Below, one piece after another: positions 52,527 to 60,352 of a stretch of DNA of 64,000 nucleotides; position 1 is the stretch's first letter; each line of letters begins with the position of its first letter. The DNA lies in the NCBI RefSeq assembly GCF_039905635.1, contig NZ_CP157000.1:3906001-3970000 (forward strand), read 5' to 3'. Source of the stretch: Microbacterium sp. ProA8 (GTDB taxonomy: Bacteria; Actinomycetota; Actinomycetes; Actinomycetales; Microbacteriaceae). The position numbers and the translations under genes were made by a program. Under the pieces are notes generated by a model. That model worked only from the letters and a program-made list of their open reading frames with translations, was not told the origin of the DNA and ran no database searches.

Positions 52527-53338
52527 TTGACCGCCCCCGTGATGCCCTGCGCGAACTGCCGCTGCAGGAGGAAGAAGACGATCATCGTGGGCAGTGACGA
52601 CAGCAGCACGGCGAGCATCAGCACGCCGTAGTCGGTGACGTAGCCCGCACTGATGTTCGCCGTGAGCATCGGCATCGTGAGGATGCTGTTGTTGACCAGG
52701 ATCACCTTGGGCCAGAGGAAGTTGTTCCACGCCATCATGAAGGTGATCACCGCGGCCGCCGCGAACGTGGACCGCATCGTCGGCACGTAGATGCGGGCGA
52801 AGATCGCGAACTCCTTCAGGCCGTCGATGCGCGCCGCCTCGATGATGTCGTGCGGGAACGAACGCGACGCCTGCCGGAACAGCAGGATCAGGAACGGCGT
52901 CGAGATCATCGGGATGACGACGGCCCACAGCGAGTTGACCATGCCGACGCGCGCGAACAGCTGGAACAGCGGGATCATCGTCGCGGCGAAGGGGATCATC
53001 ATCGCGAGCAGGAGGATCGCCATGACGATGTCCTTGCCCCGGGAGTGATACACCTCGAAGCCGTAGCCGGCGACCGAGCACACCGCAAGGGCGAGCACCG
53101 TCGTCCCCACCGCGATGAGGAACGAGTTCGTCATCGCACCCACGACGTTCTGCGTCGAGAACAGCACGGAGATGTTCTCCAGCAGCGCGGTTCCGGGCAG
53201 CATCCGCGAGGCGAGGACGTCCTTGCTGGTGTTGGTGGCCGAGACGACCATGAAGTAGAGCGGGAAGATGGAGAAGAGCGCCCAGAACGCCAGCAGGGCG
53301 TATCCGGGGAGGCTGCGCAGCTTAGTCACGCTTGTCAC
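52523..53338 (-). CDS. Sugar ABC transporter permease (MalG-like)
   Basis: The protein has 271 residues with six membrane helices. The EAA loop that docks to the ATPase reads EAARIDGLKEFAIFARIYVP. It is the CUT1-family partner of the permease encoded just upstream, which it overlaps by 17 bp. No MsiK-type ATPase gene is in the operon, so a shared ATPase encoded elsewhere is expected. The GTG at 53338 is used, and a second GTG at 53329 is possible. Confidence 0.9.
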   Translation of the reverse strand: MTSVTKLRSLPGYALLAFWALFSIFPLYFMVVSATNTSKDVLASRMLPGTALLENISVLFSTQNVVGAMTNSFLIAVGTTVLALAVCSVAGYGFEVYHSRGKDIVMAILLLAMMIPFAATMIPLFQLFARVGMVNSLWAVVIPMISTPFLILLFRQASRSFPHDIIEAARIDGLKEFAIFARIYVPTMRSTFAAAAVITFMMAWNNFLWPKVILVNNSILTMPMLTANISAGYVTDYGVLMLAVLLSSLPTMIVFFLLQRQFAQGITGAVK

Positions 53339-54299
53339 CGACCTTCATCTGGATGAACGAGAGGATGGCGACGAGCATGAGGATCACGTACGAGATCGCC
53401 GCGGCGTAGCCGAAGTTGGGGTTCTTCTGGAACGACACCTCGTAGAGGTAGTGCGCCATCGACATCGTCTGGTAGGCCGGCCCTCCTCGGGTCAGCGCCC
53501 ACGACTCGTCGAAGAGCTGAAGTGTGCCGTTGATCGAGAGGATCGCGGTGAGCACGATCATGGGCTTCAACTGCGGGACGGTGACGTACCAGAACGTCTG
53601 GAAGGCGTTCGCGCCGTCCATGCGCGCGGCCTCGATGCTCGAGTGGTCGATGTTCTGCAGGGCGGCGAGGTAGAAGACCATGTTGTAGCCGGTCCACCGC
53701 CACAGCAGGCCGAGGATGATCACGAAGCGCGCGGTGTCGGCCTGCCCGAGCCAGTTGATCGGGCTGTCGATGGCGCCGATGCCGGTCAGCATGTCGTTCA
53801 CGAACCCGTCGCCGGCGAAGAGCGTGCGGAACACGAGCGAGTACGACACCAGCGACACGGCGCACGGCAGGAAGATCGCCGTCCGCCACAGCGCCTTGAA
53901 CTTCAGCTTGGGGTTGTTCAGCAGGTTGGCCAGCACGAGCGCCAGCGCCAGCATGAGCGGCACCTGGATGATCAGGTAGATGAAGGTGTTGGTGAGCGTG
54001 AGCTTGAAGATCTCGTCGCTCAGCAGGCGCTGGTAGTTGTACCAGAGCGGCTCCGCGAACTCGAGTCGCGTGCCGCGCCCCGTCTGCAGCGACAGCACGA
54101 AGGCCTGCGCCATCGGGATGAAGCTCATGAAGAGGATCAGCAGGGCCGCCGGAAGCAGGAACCCCCAGCCGGTGAGGCTGCGGCGGCGGGTGTTGTTCAA
54201 CCAGGGCTTGCGGTTGCCGATGTAGTTCGGCAGCGGCGGCGGATCGTTCCGCCGCGGTGTCTTCGTGCGCGTCTTCGCGTCGGAGGCCACGGGTGTCAT
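53322..54299 (-). CDS. Sugar ABC transporter permease (MalF-like)
   Basis: The protein has 325 residues. A ~45-residue cytoplasmic arm rich in Arg, Pro and Asn precedes six helices. The EAA loop is EAARMDGANAFQTFWYVTVP. The domain opens LTGWGFLLPAALLILFMSFIPMAQAFVLSL, standard for CUT1 permeases. The ATG at 54299 follows GAGGGAAAG, so the longer frame is rejected. It lies 82 bp after the binding-protein gene. Confidence 0.9.
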   Translation of the reverse strand: MTPVASDAKTRTKTPRRNDPPPLPNYIGNRKPWLNNTRRRSLTGWGFLLPAALLILFMSFIPMAQAFVLSLQTGRGTRLEFAEPLWYNYQRLLSDEIFKLTLTNTFIYLIIQVPLMLALALVLANLLNNPKLKFKALWRTAIFLPCAVSLVSYSLVFRTLFAGDGFVNDMLTGIGAIDSPINWLGQADTARFVIILGLLWRWTGYNMVFYLAALQNIDHSSIEAARMDGANAFQTFWYVTVPQLKPMIVLTAILSINGTLQLFDESWALTRGGPAYQTMSMAHYLYEVSFQKNPNFGYAAAISYVILMLVAILSFIQMKVGDKRD

Positions 54300-54381
54300 C
54301 TCTTTCCCTCGAGCGGTCGGGATCACGGGGGGGGTCGTCCGGCCGGGCGGCGTCACCGCCCGGCCGGACGCTCCGTCGTGG

Positions 54382-55680
54382 TCACTCCATCGCGAACTCG
54401 ACGTTGGCCTGCGCCTCGCCCAGAGCCGTCGCGGTGTCGGTGCCGCCCATGATCTGCGTCATGGCCGTGCTCACGGCGTCGCGGGCCTCGTAGTAGTAGG
54501 CGCCGGTGTTGTTCGAAGGCACCTCGGGACCGAACGCGACCACATCGGCGAAGATCGGCTGGCCGCCGAAGAACTCGATCGGCTCGTTGTACACGTCGCT
54601 GTCACCCGCGGGGACCCAGTTCGCGACCGCGCCGGCCTTCGGCAGGATCGTGTCGTAGAGCTCGGTCGAGCCGGCGAACGTCGCGGCGAGGAAGTCCGAG
54701 GCGAGGTCGACGTCGGCGTTGGACGAGATGGCCCACGACGAGCCGCCGTTGGCGGAGTAGTTCGTCGCACCCGAGACCGTGTCGAGCTTGGGGAGGTTCG
54801 TGATCCCCCACTTGCCGGCCTGGTCTTCCGCGGTCTGGATCGAGCCCACGATCCAGATGCCGTTGATCGTGCCCCCGACGTTGCTGTTGACGATCGTGCC
54901 GATGTACTCGTCCCACGAGTTGACCTCGATGAGCACGCCGGCGTCGACCAGCTGCGTGTAGACGTCGATGGCGGCTTCGAGCGCCTCGTTGTCCACGATC
55001 GTCGGGTTGCCCTCGTCGTCGAAGAGGCTCGCACCGGCCGACTGGAGCATCATCATCGGGATGTCGGCGGAACCTGCCTGCCCCGACAGCAGCGGCTGCC
55101 CGGTCTTGGCGAGGACGTCCTTGCCGATCGTGAGGTACTGGTCCCAGGTGATGTCGGTGAAGTCGTCGACGGTGTAGCCCGCCTGCTCGAGGACGTCGGT
55201 GCGCAGCGCCGTGACCGCGGTCCCGGCGTCGAACGGCACGCCGTAGTTGATGTCGTCGATGGTCGAGTATTCGACGACCGACTCCGGGAACTCCGAGAAG
55301 TCGATGTCGGAGTCGCTGAAGTCGGAGAACAGGTCGGGGTAGTTCAGCCCGTTCTTCTGGAACGCGTTGTTCTGCATCAGGAAGATGTCGGGCAGTTCGC
55401 TGAACGCCTGGGACTGGGCGATCGTGGTGAGCTTGGTCTGCAGGTCATCCCACGGCACTTCGACGATCTCGAGTTCGAAGTCCGGGTTGTCCTGCTGGTA
55501 GACCTTCTCGGCCTCCTCCATCGCGTAGATGTTGAACGCGGGGTCCCAGGTCCAGACGGTGAGCTTGTTGTCGCCGTCGCCTTCGCCGCCGGAGTCGCCT
55601 CCCGAGCCGCAGGCCGTCAGCGTGAGGGCGAGGGGCAGCGTGAGGGTGAGGGCCGCGGCGAGCTTCGCAGAGCTTTTCAT
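54382..55680 (-). CDS. Sugar-binding lipoprotein of an ABC transporter
   Basis: The protein has 432 residues. The signal peptide MKSSAKLAAALTLTLPLALT ends in the lipobox LTAC, so the mature protein is tethered outside the membrane. A Gly/Asp-rich linker leads into a cluster-B (MalE-like) binding domain: LTVWTWDPAFNIYAMEEAEKVY, the NGIWIVGSIQ block and GGSSWAISSNADVDLASDFL. It delivers a galactoside-type disaccharide, judging by the beta-galactosidase in the operon. It is the first gene and is preceded by the LacI-type operator. Confidence 0.92.
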   Translation of the reverse strand: MKSSAKLAAALTLTLPLALTLTACGSGGDSGGEGDGDNKLTVWTWDPAFNIYAMEEAEKVYQQDNPDFELEIVEVPWDDLQTKLTTIAQSQAFSELPDIFLMQNNAFQKNGLNYPDLFSDFSDSDIDFSEFPESVVEYSTIDDINYGVPFDAGTAVTALRTDVLEQAGYTVDDFTDITWDQYLTIGKDVLAKTGQPLLSGQAGSADIPMMMLQSAGASLFDDEGNPTIVDNEALEAAIDVYTQLVDAGVLIEVNSWDEYIGTIVNSNVGGTINGIWIVGSIQTAEDQAGKWGITNLPKLDTVSGATNYSANGGSSWAISSNADVDLASDFLAATFAGSTELYDTILPKAGAVANWVPAGDSDVYNEPIEFFGGQPIFADVVAFGPEVPSNNTGAYYYEARDAVSTAMTQIMGGTDTATALGEAQANVEFAME

Positions 55681-56026
55681 GGATTGCAGATCCTTCCGTG
55701 GATTCGGTGGTGCCGAGCAGTGCCTCGGCTTCCGACACGTCCCCGCACATGGTGCCGTGCGGGCGTCGGCGGATCAGCCGGCGCACGTCGGAACGCACGC
55801 CGGACAGACGGAGGGCTCCCGGAGATCCATGGGTTGATGCGACATCGCATCGCCTGCGCTCTCCAGTGAGCACACCAGCTTCTGAGTCCGAGGGAACGGT
55901 AACACTGGTAACGTCACCACGCCAGTGTTTCAGCGGAATTCGTCTTTTCGGCCGACGCGCGGGGACGAACCTCCCGCCGCACGATGAGGCGCGCTTCTGC
56001 GCGGTGGGGCGTGCGTGCGCCGGTCG
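55681..56026 (-). promoter_or_regulatory. Promoter region of the beta-galactoside operon
   Basis: In this 346-bp gap the operator TGGTAACGTCACCA (55906-55919), a near-perfect palindrome with the central CG of LacI-family sites, sits directly upstream of a minus-strand TACCGT -10 (55897-55902). A direct GGTAAC repeat overlaps it. The ~215-nt leader and the part beyond 55920 hold no gene that I can support. Confidence 0.6.
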
Positions 56027-56413
56027 TCAGGCGGGCTCGACGGCGGGCGCTTCGGCCCCGAGATTGACCAGCGTGCCGCCGGGGTCGCGCACCTGGGCGA
56101 CCCGCTCGCCCCACGGCATGTCGGCGGGCGGCTGCTCGGCCCGGCCGCCGGCATCCAGCCACGACGCGTACGTCGCATCCACATCGTCGACGTAGAACCA
56201 GAGCGCGGCCCGGTCGCCCACCGAGAGCGGGAGCGCGTCGGGGTCGCGACCGATGCCGAGCGCGACCTCGCCGATCTGCAGCGAGACGTAATCGTCCTCG
56301 TCGCCGCTGCCGAACCGGTACGCCACCGTCGCGCCGAGCGCGCTCTCGTAGAAGCGCACGAGCCGCGGAAGATCTCGCGCCAGCAGGATCGGGAACAGGC
56401 TCCGGACCGCCAT
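56027..56413 (-). CDS. VOC-family (glyoxalase-like) protein
   Basis: The protein has 128 residues: RSLFPILLARDLPRLVRFYESALGATVAYRF, LQIGEVALGIG, ALWFYVDDVDATYASWLDAGGRAEQPP and GERVAQVRDPGGTLVNLGAE form the two VOC half-modules. The function is unassigned. The ATG at 56413 is decided by a TAGGGT -10 box 7 nt upstream. A longer frame running to 56842 is a shadow of the SDR gene. Confidence 0.83.
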   Translation of the reverse strand: MAVRSLFPILLARDLPRLVRFYESALGATVAYRFGSGDEDDYVSLQIGEVALGIGRDPDALPLSVGDRAALWFYVDDVDATYASWLDAGGRAEQPPADMPWGERVAQVRDPGGTLVNLGAEAPAVEPA

Positions 56414-56420
56414 GAAGCCC

Positions 56421-56426
56421 ACCCTA
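56421..56426 (-). promoter_or_regulatory. -10 box of leaderless promoter
   Basis: TAGGGT on the minus strand lies 7 nt before the ATG at 56413. Confidence 0.6.
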
Positions 56427-56475
56427 CGTCGCCCGGATGGGTCGAGAAAGGGAGTGCCCGTCGAGGAAGAAGTCC

Positions 56476-57330
56476 TCAGTCGAGGAAGATGTCGGGGAAC
56501 AGCGCCGAGTCGGGCGTTCCCGGAACCGCCGCGTAGCCCGAGAAGTCGGTCACACCGGCTGCCTCGAGGACGTCCTCCACGATGAGCGTCTGCCCCGTGT
56601 ACTCGCGTGCCGGCCGGGTGACGACCTCGTATGCGGCGTCGGCGTAGATCTCGGGCGTGCGGCTGACCTTCATCATGCGGTCGCCGCCGAGCGCGAACTG
56701 CACCGCAGCGGTGGCGATCGTCGTGCGCGGCCACAGCGTGTTGGCGGCGATGCCGGCCTCGGCGAACTCCGCCGCGAGTCCCAGCGTCGCCATCGTCATG
56801 CCGTACTTCGCGAGCGTGTAGCCGGTGTGGCCGCCCAGCCACTTCGGCGAGAGGTTGAGGGGCGGCGAGAGCGAGAGGATGTGCGGGTTGGCGGCATCCT
56901 TCAGAATCGGGATCGCGGCACGCGAGAGCATGAACGTGCCGCGCACGTTGACGTCCTGCATCAGGTCGTACTTCTTGGCATCGAGCTCGAGCGAGCGCGA
57001 CAGGTCGATCACCGAGGCGTTGTTGACGACGATGTCGATGCCGCCGAACTCGCCCTGCGTCTTGAGCACGGCCTCGGTGACGTCGTCGTCGTTGCGCACG
57101 TCGCCCACGATGGGCAGGGCGTTCCCGCCGGCGGCGCGGATCTGCTCGGCCGCCGAGTGCACCGTGCCCTCGAGCTTCGGGTGGGGCGTGTCGGTCTTCG
57201 CCAGCAGCGCGATGTTGGCGCCGTCGCGGGCCGCGCGCAGCGCGATCGCGAGGCCGATGCCGCGGCTGCCGCCCGACATCAGGATGGTCTTTCCGGCCAG
57301 CGACGTGTCGCTCGTCGAGGGGTTGGTCAC
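56476..57330 (-). CDS. SDR oxidoreductase (HSDL2-like)
   Basis: The protein has 284 residues. The NADP-binding motif is SGGSRGIG, followed by NNAS and the active-site YTLAK. The segment AKTDTPHPKLEGTVHSAAEQIRAAGG and the product-side NTLWPRTTIATAAVQ match the hydroxysteroid-dehydrogenase-like 2 group, thought to act on fatty acyl or steroid-like substrates. The true substrate is unknown. It ends the operon that begins with the SDR at 59173. Confidence 0.88.
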   Translation of the reverse strand: MTNPSTSDTSLAGKTILMSGGSRGIGLAIALRAARDGANIALLAKTDTPHPKLEGTVHSAAEQIRAAGGNALPIVGDVRNDDDVTEAVLKTQGEFGGIDIVVNNASVIDLSRSLELDAKKYDLMQDVNVRGTFMLSRAAIPILKDAANPHILSLSPPLNLSPKWLGGHTGYTLAKYGMTMATLGLAAEFAEAGIAANTLWPRTTIATAAVQFALGGDRMMKVSRTPEIYADAAYEVVTRPAREYTGQTLIVEDVLEAAGVTDFSGYAAVPGTPDSALFPDIFLD

Positions 57331-57348
57331 TGTCTTCCTCCGGTGGTG

Positions 57349-57443
57349 ATGTCCCGGTTTCCGCCCTCAGTGTCCCGGTTTCGGGTCTTCATGTCCCGAA
57401 TTCCGTCGTTCTGGTCGCCCGGAACGGTAGAAAGCGGGACATG
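57349..57443. repeat. TGTCCCG repeat cluster C
   Basis: Three direct units (ATGTCCCGGTTTCCG, GTGTCCCGGTTTCGG, ATGTCCCGAATTCCG) are followed by an inverted AAAGCGGGACATG. The outermost pair can form a hairpin. The 57444-57546 remainder is a GGTGGGCGGG-type low-complexity stretch with three repeats of TTCGGGTCAGGTGGGYGG. Confidence 0.75.
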
Positions 57444-57546
57444 CCGGTGGCGGCGGTAGCGGGCGGGCGGGTGGGCGGGGTGGATGGCTCAGGTGGGTGG
57501 CGTTCGGGTCAGGTGGGTGGGCTTCGGGTCAGGTGGGCGGGTCGGG

Positions 57547-58323
57547 TCAGGGACGGGACTTGGCGGATGCCGCGGCGAAGGCCGCGACGCGGGCGCGGGC
57601 CTCGTCGGTGTCGAAGCGGGCGCCGATCGAGGCGGCTTCGTCGTCGAGGTTCTCGGCGAACGAGCGTCCGGCGCCCGTGCGGACGAGCCGCTTCGCCTGC
57701 CCGAACGCGCCGGTGGCGTTGTCGAGCCAGAACCGCGCGACCGCCTCCGCGCGCGCAGCCACATCCGCCGCGGGCACGACCTCTGTGACGAGGCCCCAGT
57801 CGAGCGCGGTGGCGGCGTCGATCGTGAGGTCCTGCAGCACCAGCTGGAGGGCACGGCGCTGGCCGACCGCGGCCGGCAGCAGCGTCGAGACGCCGAGGTC
57901 GGGGGTGAGGCCGATGTTGGCGTACTTGCTGACGAACCGCGACTGCTCCGACGCCACGATGTAGTCGGCGGTGAGCATGAGCCCGAGTCCGCCGCCGGCG
58001 ACCGCGCCCTGCACGGCCGCGACGATCGGCTTGTCGGACTCGACGAACGTGCGGATGCCGTCGTGGATCGTGTGCGCCGCGTCGGTGACCTCGGAGCCGG
58101 CCGCCCCCGACGTCGCCATCTCGAGCACGTCGCCGCCGGCGCAGAAGGCCGGGCCTGCGGCATCCAGGATCACGGCCCCGACCGAGTCGTCGGAGGTGAG
58201 CTCGTGCGCGACGTCTCGCCAGCGGCGACCCATCTCGAAGCCCATCGCGTTGAGGGACGCGGGCCGGTTGAAGGTCACGCGGGCGAGGGCGCCGTCACGC
58301 GTGACGAGGATCGATTCGCTCAT
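57547..58323 (-). CDS. Enoyl-CoA hydratase/isomerase family protein
   Basis: The protein has 258 residues. The crotonase fold has ARVTFNRPASLNAMG, AFCAGGDVLEM and AVQGAVAGGGLGLMLTADYIVA for the oxyanion hole, and KYANIGLTPDLGVSTLLPAAVG. An Asp rather than Glu appears in the LTPDLG position, typical of the PaaG/isomerase branch. So isomerase activity is possible as well as hydration. The ATG at 58323 follows AAGGAG. It lies between two SDR genes in an acyl-CoA operon. Confidence 0.9.
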   Translation of the reverse strand: MSESILVTRDGALARVTFNRPASLNAMGFEMGRRWRDVAHELTSDDSVGAVILDAAGPAFCAGGDVLEMATSGAAGSEVTDAAHTIHDGIRTFVESDKPIVAAVQGAVAGGGLGLMLTADYIVASEQSRFVSKYANIGLTPDLGVSTLLPAAVGQRRALQLVLQDLTIDAATALDWGLVTEVVPAADVAARAEAVARFWLDNATGAFGQAKRLVRTGAGRSFAENLDDEAASIGARFDTDEARARVAAFAAASAKSRP

Positions 58324-58411
58324 GGCTCTCCTTGGATCGTGGGCGTACTTCGATGCCACCGGGGGTGGCGCGGGGCTTACTTCGGTGCCATCCGGATCGC
58401 ACGATGGCGGA

Positions 58412-59173
58412 TCAACGAGGAGCCATCCGGATAGCACCGTCGAGACGGATGGTCTCGCCGTTGAGGTACCCGTTGTCGACGATCGACATCACCAGGCGCG
58501 CGTACTCGTCGGGCCTGCCGAGCCGCTGCGGGTACGGCACCTGCTCGCCGAGGGAGTCCTGCGCGGCCTGCGGCAGGCCCATCAGCATCGGGGTCTCCAT
58601 GATCCCTGGGGCGATGGTCACGACGCGGATGCCGTAGCGCGCGAGCTCGCGGGCGATCGGCAGGGTCATGGCGTGGACGCCGCCCTTCGACGCGGCATAT
58701 GCGGGCTGGCCGATCTGGCCGTCGAACGCCGCGACGCTCGCGGTGCTGACGATGACTCCCCGGTCTCCGTCGGCCGTGGCATCCGTCTTCGCCATGACGG
58801 CGGAAGCCTGCGCGATGACGTTGTAGGTGCCGATGAGGTTCACGCGCACGATGCGCTCGAAACCCTCGAGCGGCGACGGGTTGCCGTCGCGGTCGAGCAC
58901 CTTCGCGGGCGGCGCGATGCCGGCGCAGTTGACCATGACCCGCAGCGGACCGGATGCCGCAGCCGTCGCGACCGCGGCTGCCACCTGCTCCGCATGTGTG
59001 ACGTCGGCCGGCGCGAACGAGCCGCCGAGCTCTGCGGCGATCTCCTCGCCGGCCGAGCTCGGCAGGTCGAGGATCGTGACCGCCGCGCCGGCTGCGGCCA
59101 GGCGGCGGGCGGTAGCCAGGCCCAGTCCGCTCGCGCCCCCGGTGACGAGCGCGGACGCGTCGGTGAGGTCCAT
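58412..59173 (-). CDS. SDR, 3-hydroxyacyl-CoA dehydrogenase type 2-like
   Basis: The protein has 253 residues. It has the NAD motif TGGASGLG and DLPSS, which ends in an acidic residue favouring NAD. NCAG, the catalytic Ser in VSTASVAAF and YAASKGG follow. The IAPGIMETPMLMGLPQAAQDSLGEQVPYPQRLGRPDEYA block is close to HSD17B10-type enzymes, which oxidise 3-hydroxy-2-methylbutyryl-CoA in isoleucine breakdown. It has a GAAGGAGAAT Shine-Dalgarno and is the first gene of an operon with a hydratase and another SDR. Confidence 0.9.
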   Translation of the reverse strand: MDLTDASALVTGGASGLGLATARRLAAAGAAVTILDLPSSAGEEIAAELGGSFAPADVTHAEQVAAAVATAAASGPLRVMVNCAGIAPPAKVLDRDGNPSPLEGFERIVRVNLIGTYNVIAQASAVMAKTDATADGDRGVIVSTASVAAFDGQIGQPAYAASKGGVHAMTLPIARELARYGIRVVTIAPGIMETPMLMGLPQAAQDSLGEQVPYPQRLGRPDEYARLVMSIVDNGYLNGETIRLDGAIRMAPR

Positions 59174-59208
59174 GGGATTCTCCTTCGAACTCCGTAAACG
59201 GCGGAACC

Positions 59209-59224
59209 GCGTATCAGCATACGC
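59209..59224. promoter_or_regulatory. Inverted repeat at the SDR operon promoter
   Basis: GCGTAT and ATACGC are exact inverted repeats separated by CAGC. On the minus strand the element contains TATGCT, a good -10, so a bound repressor would block initiation. Confidence 0.5.
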
Positions 59225-59280
59225 GGGACTGAGTACCAGACGAGTGCTTCCGGCGCATGACCCAGGCTAACCGTGTCGCC

Positions 59281-59312
59281 ACGCGGTCACGCGGTCACGC
59301 GGTCACGCGGTC
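59281..59312. repeat. Four tandem ACGCGGTC units over a stop codon
   Basis: ACGCGGTC is repeated four times. The TGA of the gene at 59303-59818 lies inside the third unit on the minus strand, and each unit offers the same TGA. Confidence 0.85.
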
Positions 59313-59818
59313 GGCGGGCGCACCCGTATCAGCGTGGCGATGCGATCGAGGAGCTCGGCAGGCCGAGCCAGCAGCAGGCGCGCCTCGGGCCGATCGGTCA
59401 GGTACTCGGCCAGCCGTGTGGTCGCCCGCGCCTCGGCGCGACGATACCCCGACAGATAGTGCTGAGTGACGCCCCACTCGGTCCCGCCGCCGTCGGTCGC
59501 GACCCGCACCGGGAAGGTCGGCGTCTCCGTTCCTTCGACGAAAGACCCGCCGCCGCTGAGGAGGCCCTCCAGCAGCGGTCCGACCGAGTCACCGATCACG
59601 GGGTGGGGCCACCACGTCGTCGGCGGCTCCACGACGAGCAGGCGCACCTCGCCCCACGGCACGAAACCGGCCGGCGATTCGCCCAGCCAGGGCGCCAGCC
59701 CGTCCGGAGTCAGCCGGACGTGACGGGCCGCGGCATCCCCGATCGCGAGCGCCGGCTCCACTCCCTCCAGAGCCGTGAGCGGTCCTCGACGGCGGGTGAC
59801 GCGCGTGGTGGCGGGCAT
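59303..59818 (-). CDS. Protein of unknown function (171 aa)
   Basis: I recognise no family. The sequence has a basic N-terminus (MPATTRVTRRRG). A beta-rich middle contains GFVPWGEVRLLVVEPPTTWWPHPVIGD, and a helical C-terminus contains YLSGYRRAEARATTRLAEYLTDRPEARLLLARPAELLDRIATLI. It is probably cytoplasmic. TGGGAT lies 6 nt before the ATG, mirroring the divergent gene at 59875. Third-position GC and absence of better frames support coding. Confidence 0.65.
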   Translation of the reverse strand: MPATTRVTRRRGPLTALEGVEPALAIGDAAARHVRLTPDGLAPWLGESPAGFVPWGEVRLLVVEPPTTWWPHPVIGDSVGPLLEGLLSGGGSFVEGTETPTFPVRVATDGGGTEWGVTQHYLSGYRRAEARATTRLAEYLTDRPEARLLLARPAELLDRIATLIRVRPPTA

Positions 59819-59874
59819 GGCTCCATCCCATCACGCGGCTGGTGCGCGATCGCCCTGGCGGCTTGGATGGAGCC

Positions 59875-60222
59875 ATGGAGGTCCGGCTCAAGCGCGTCTA
59901 CGACGACCCGGCGGACGACGGATTCCGCGTGCTCGTCGACCGGCTCTGGCCGCGCGGCCTGTCGAAGGAGCGGGCGGCCCTCGACCTGTGGGCGAAGGAT
60001 GTCGCGCCCTCGACCGAGCTGCGGAAGGCGTTCCACCTCGGAGACCTCTCGTGGACCGACTTCGAGGCCGCCTACCGGGCCGAGCTCGAGGGGCCGGCCC
60101 GTGCCGCCGTGGAGTCGCTGCGCGCGGAGCTGTCATCCCGCCCGGTGGTGACGCTGCTGCACGCGGTCGCCGACGAGTCGCACAACCACGCCCTCATCCT
60201 CCGCGAGGCGCTCCAGGCCTGA
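59875..60222 (+). CDS. DUF488-family protein (YeaO-like)
   Basis: The protein has 115 residues. The diagnostic opening is VRLKRVYDDPADDGFRVLVDRLWPRGLSKERAALDLWAKDVAPS, with ELRKAFHL and a C-terminal VVTLLHAVADESHNHALIL. The role is unknown, although the conserved Arg, Trp and His suggest a nucleotide- or acid-binding enzyme. The ATG at 59875 is chosen over the upstream frame because family similarity starts there and TTGGAT lies 6 nt before it. Confidence 0.85.
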   Translation: MEVRLKRVYDDPADDGFRVLVDRLWPRGLSKERAALDLWAKDVAPSTELRKAFHLGDLSWTDFEAAYRAELEGPARAAVESLRAELSSRPVVTLLHAVADESHNHALILREALQA

Positions 60223-60223
60223 G

Positions 60224-60321
60224 CTGCAGAACTCCACGGATTCGCCGCCCAGCTGGAGCTTCGGCCTCGAAGTCACGGCGCTCTGGGCGCGAGCGCAGCG
60301 CGAATCCGTGGAGTTCCGCAG
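60224..60321. repeat. Long inverted repeat (hairpin element)
   Basis: CTGCAGAACTCCACGGATT.. (60224-60245) and ..AATCCGTGGAGTTCCGCAG (60300-60321) are complementary at 21 of 22 positions, including a perfect 17-bp core GAACTCCACGGATTCGC. The spacer is 54 bp. It starts 2 bp after the DUF488 stop and may terminate its transcript. Confidence 0.85.
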
Positions 60322-60352
60322 GACGCCGGACGGCAACGGGCAGGATGGAGGG

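Noticed and set aside
48267..52631. 1454-residue plus-strand frame opposite beta-galactosidase
   Set aside because: It is Arg/His/Val-rich antisense of the LacI and GH2 genes, whose motifs and catalytic residues are clear on the minus strand.
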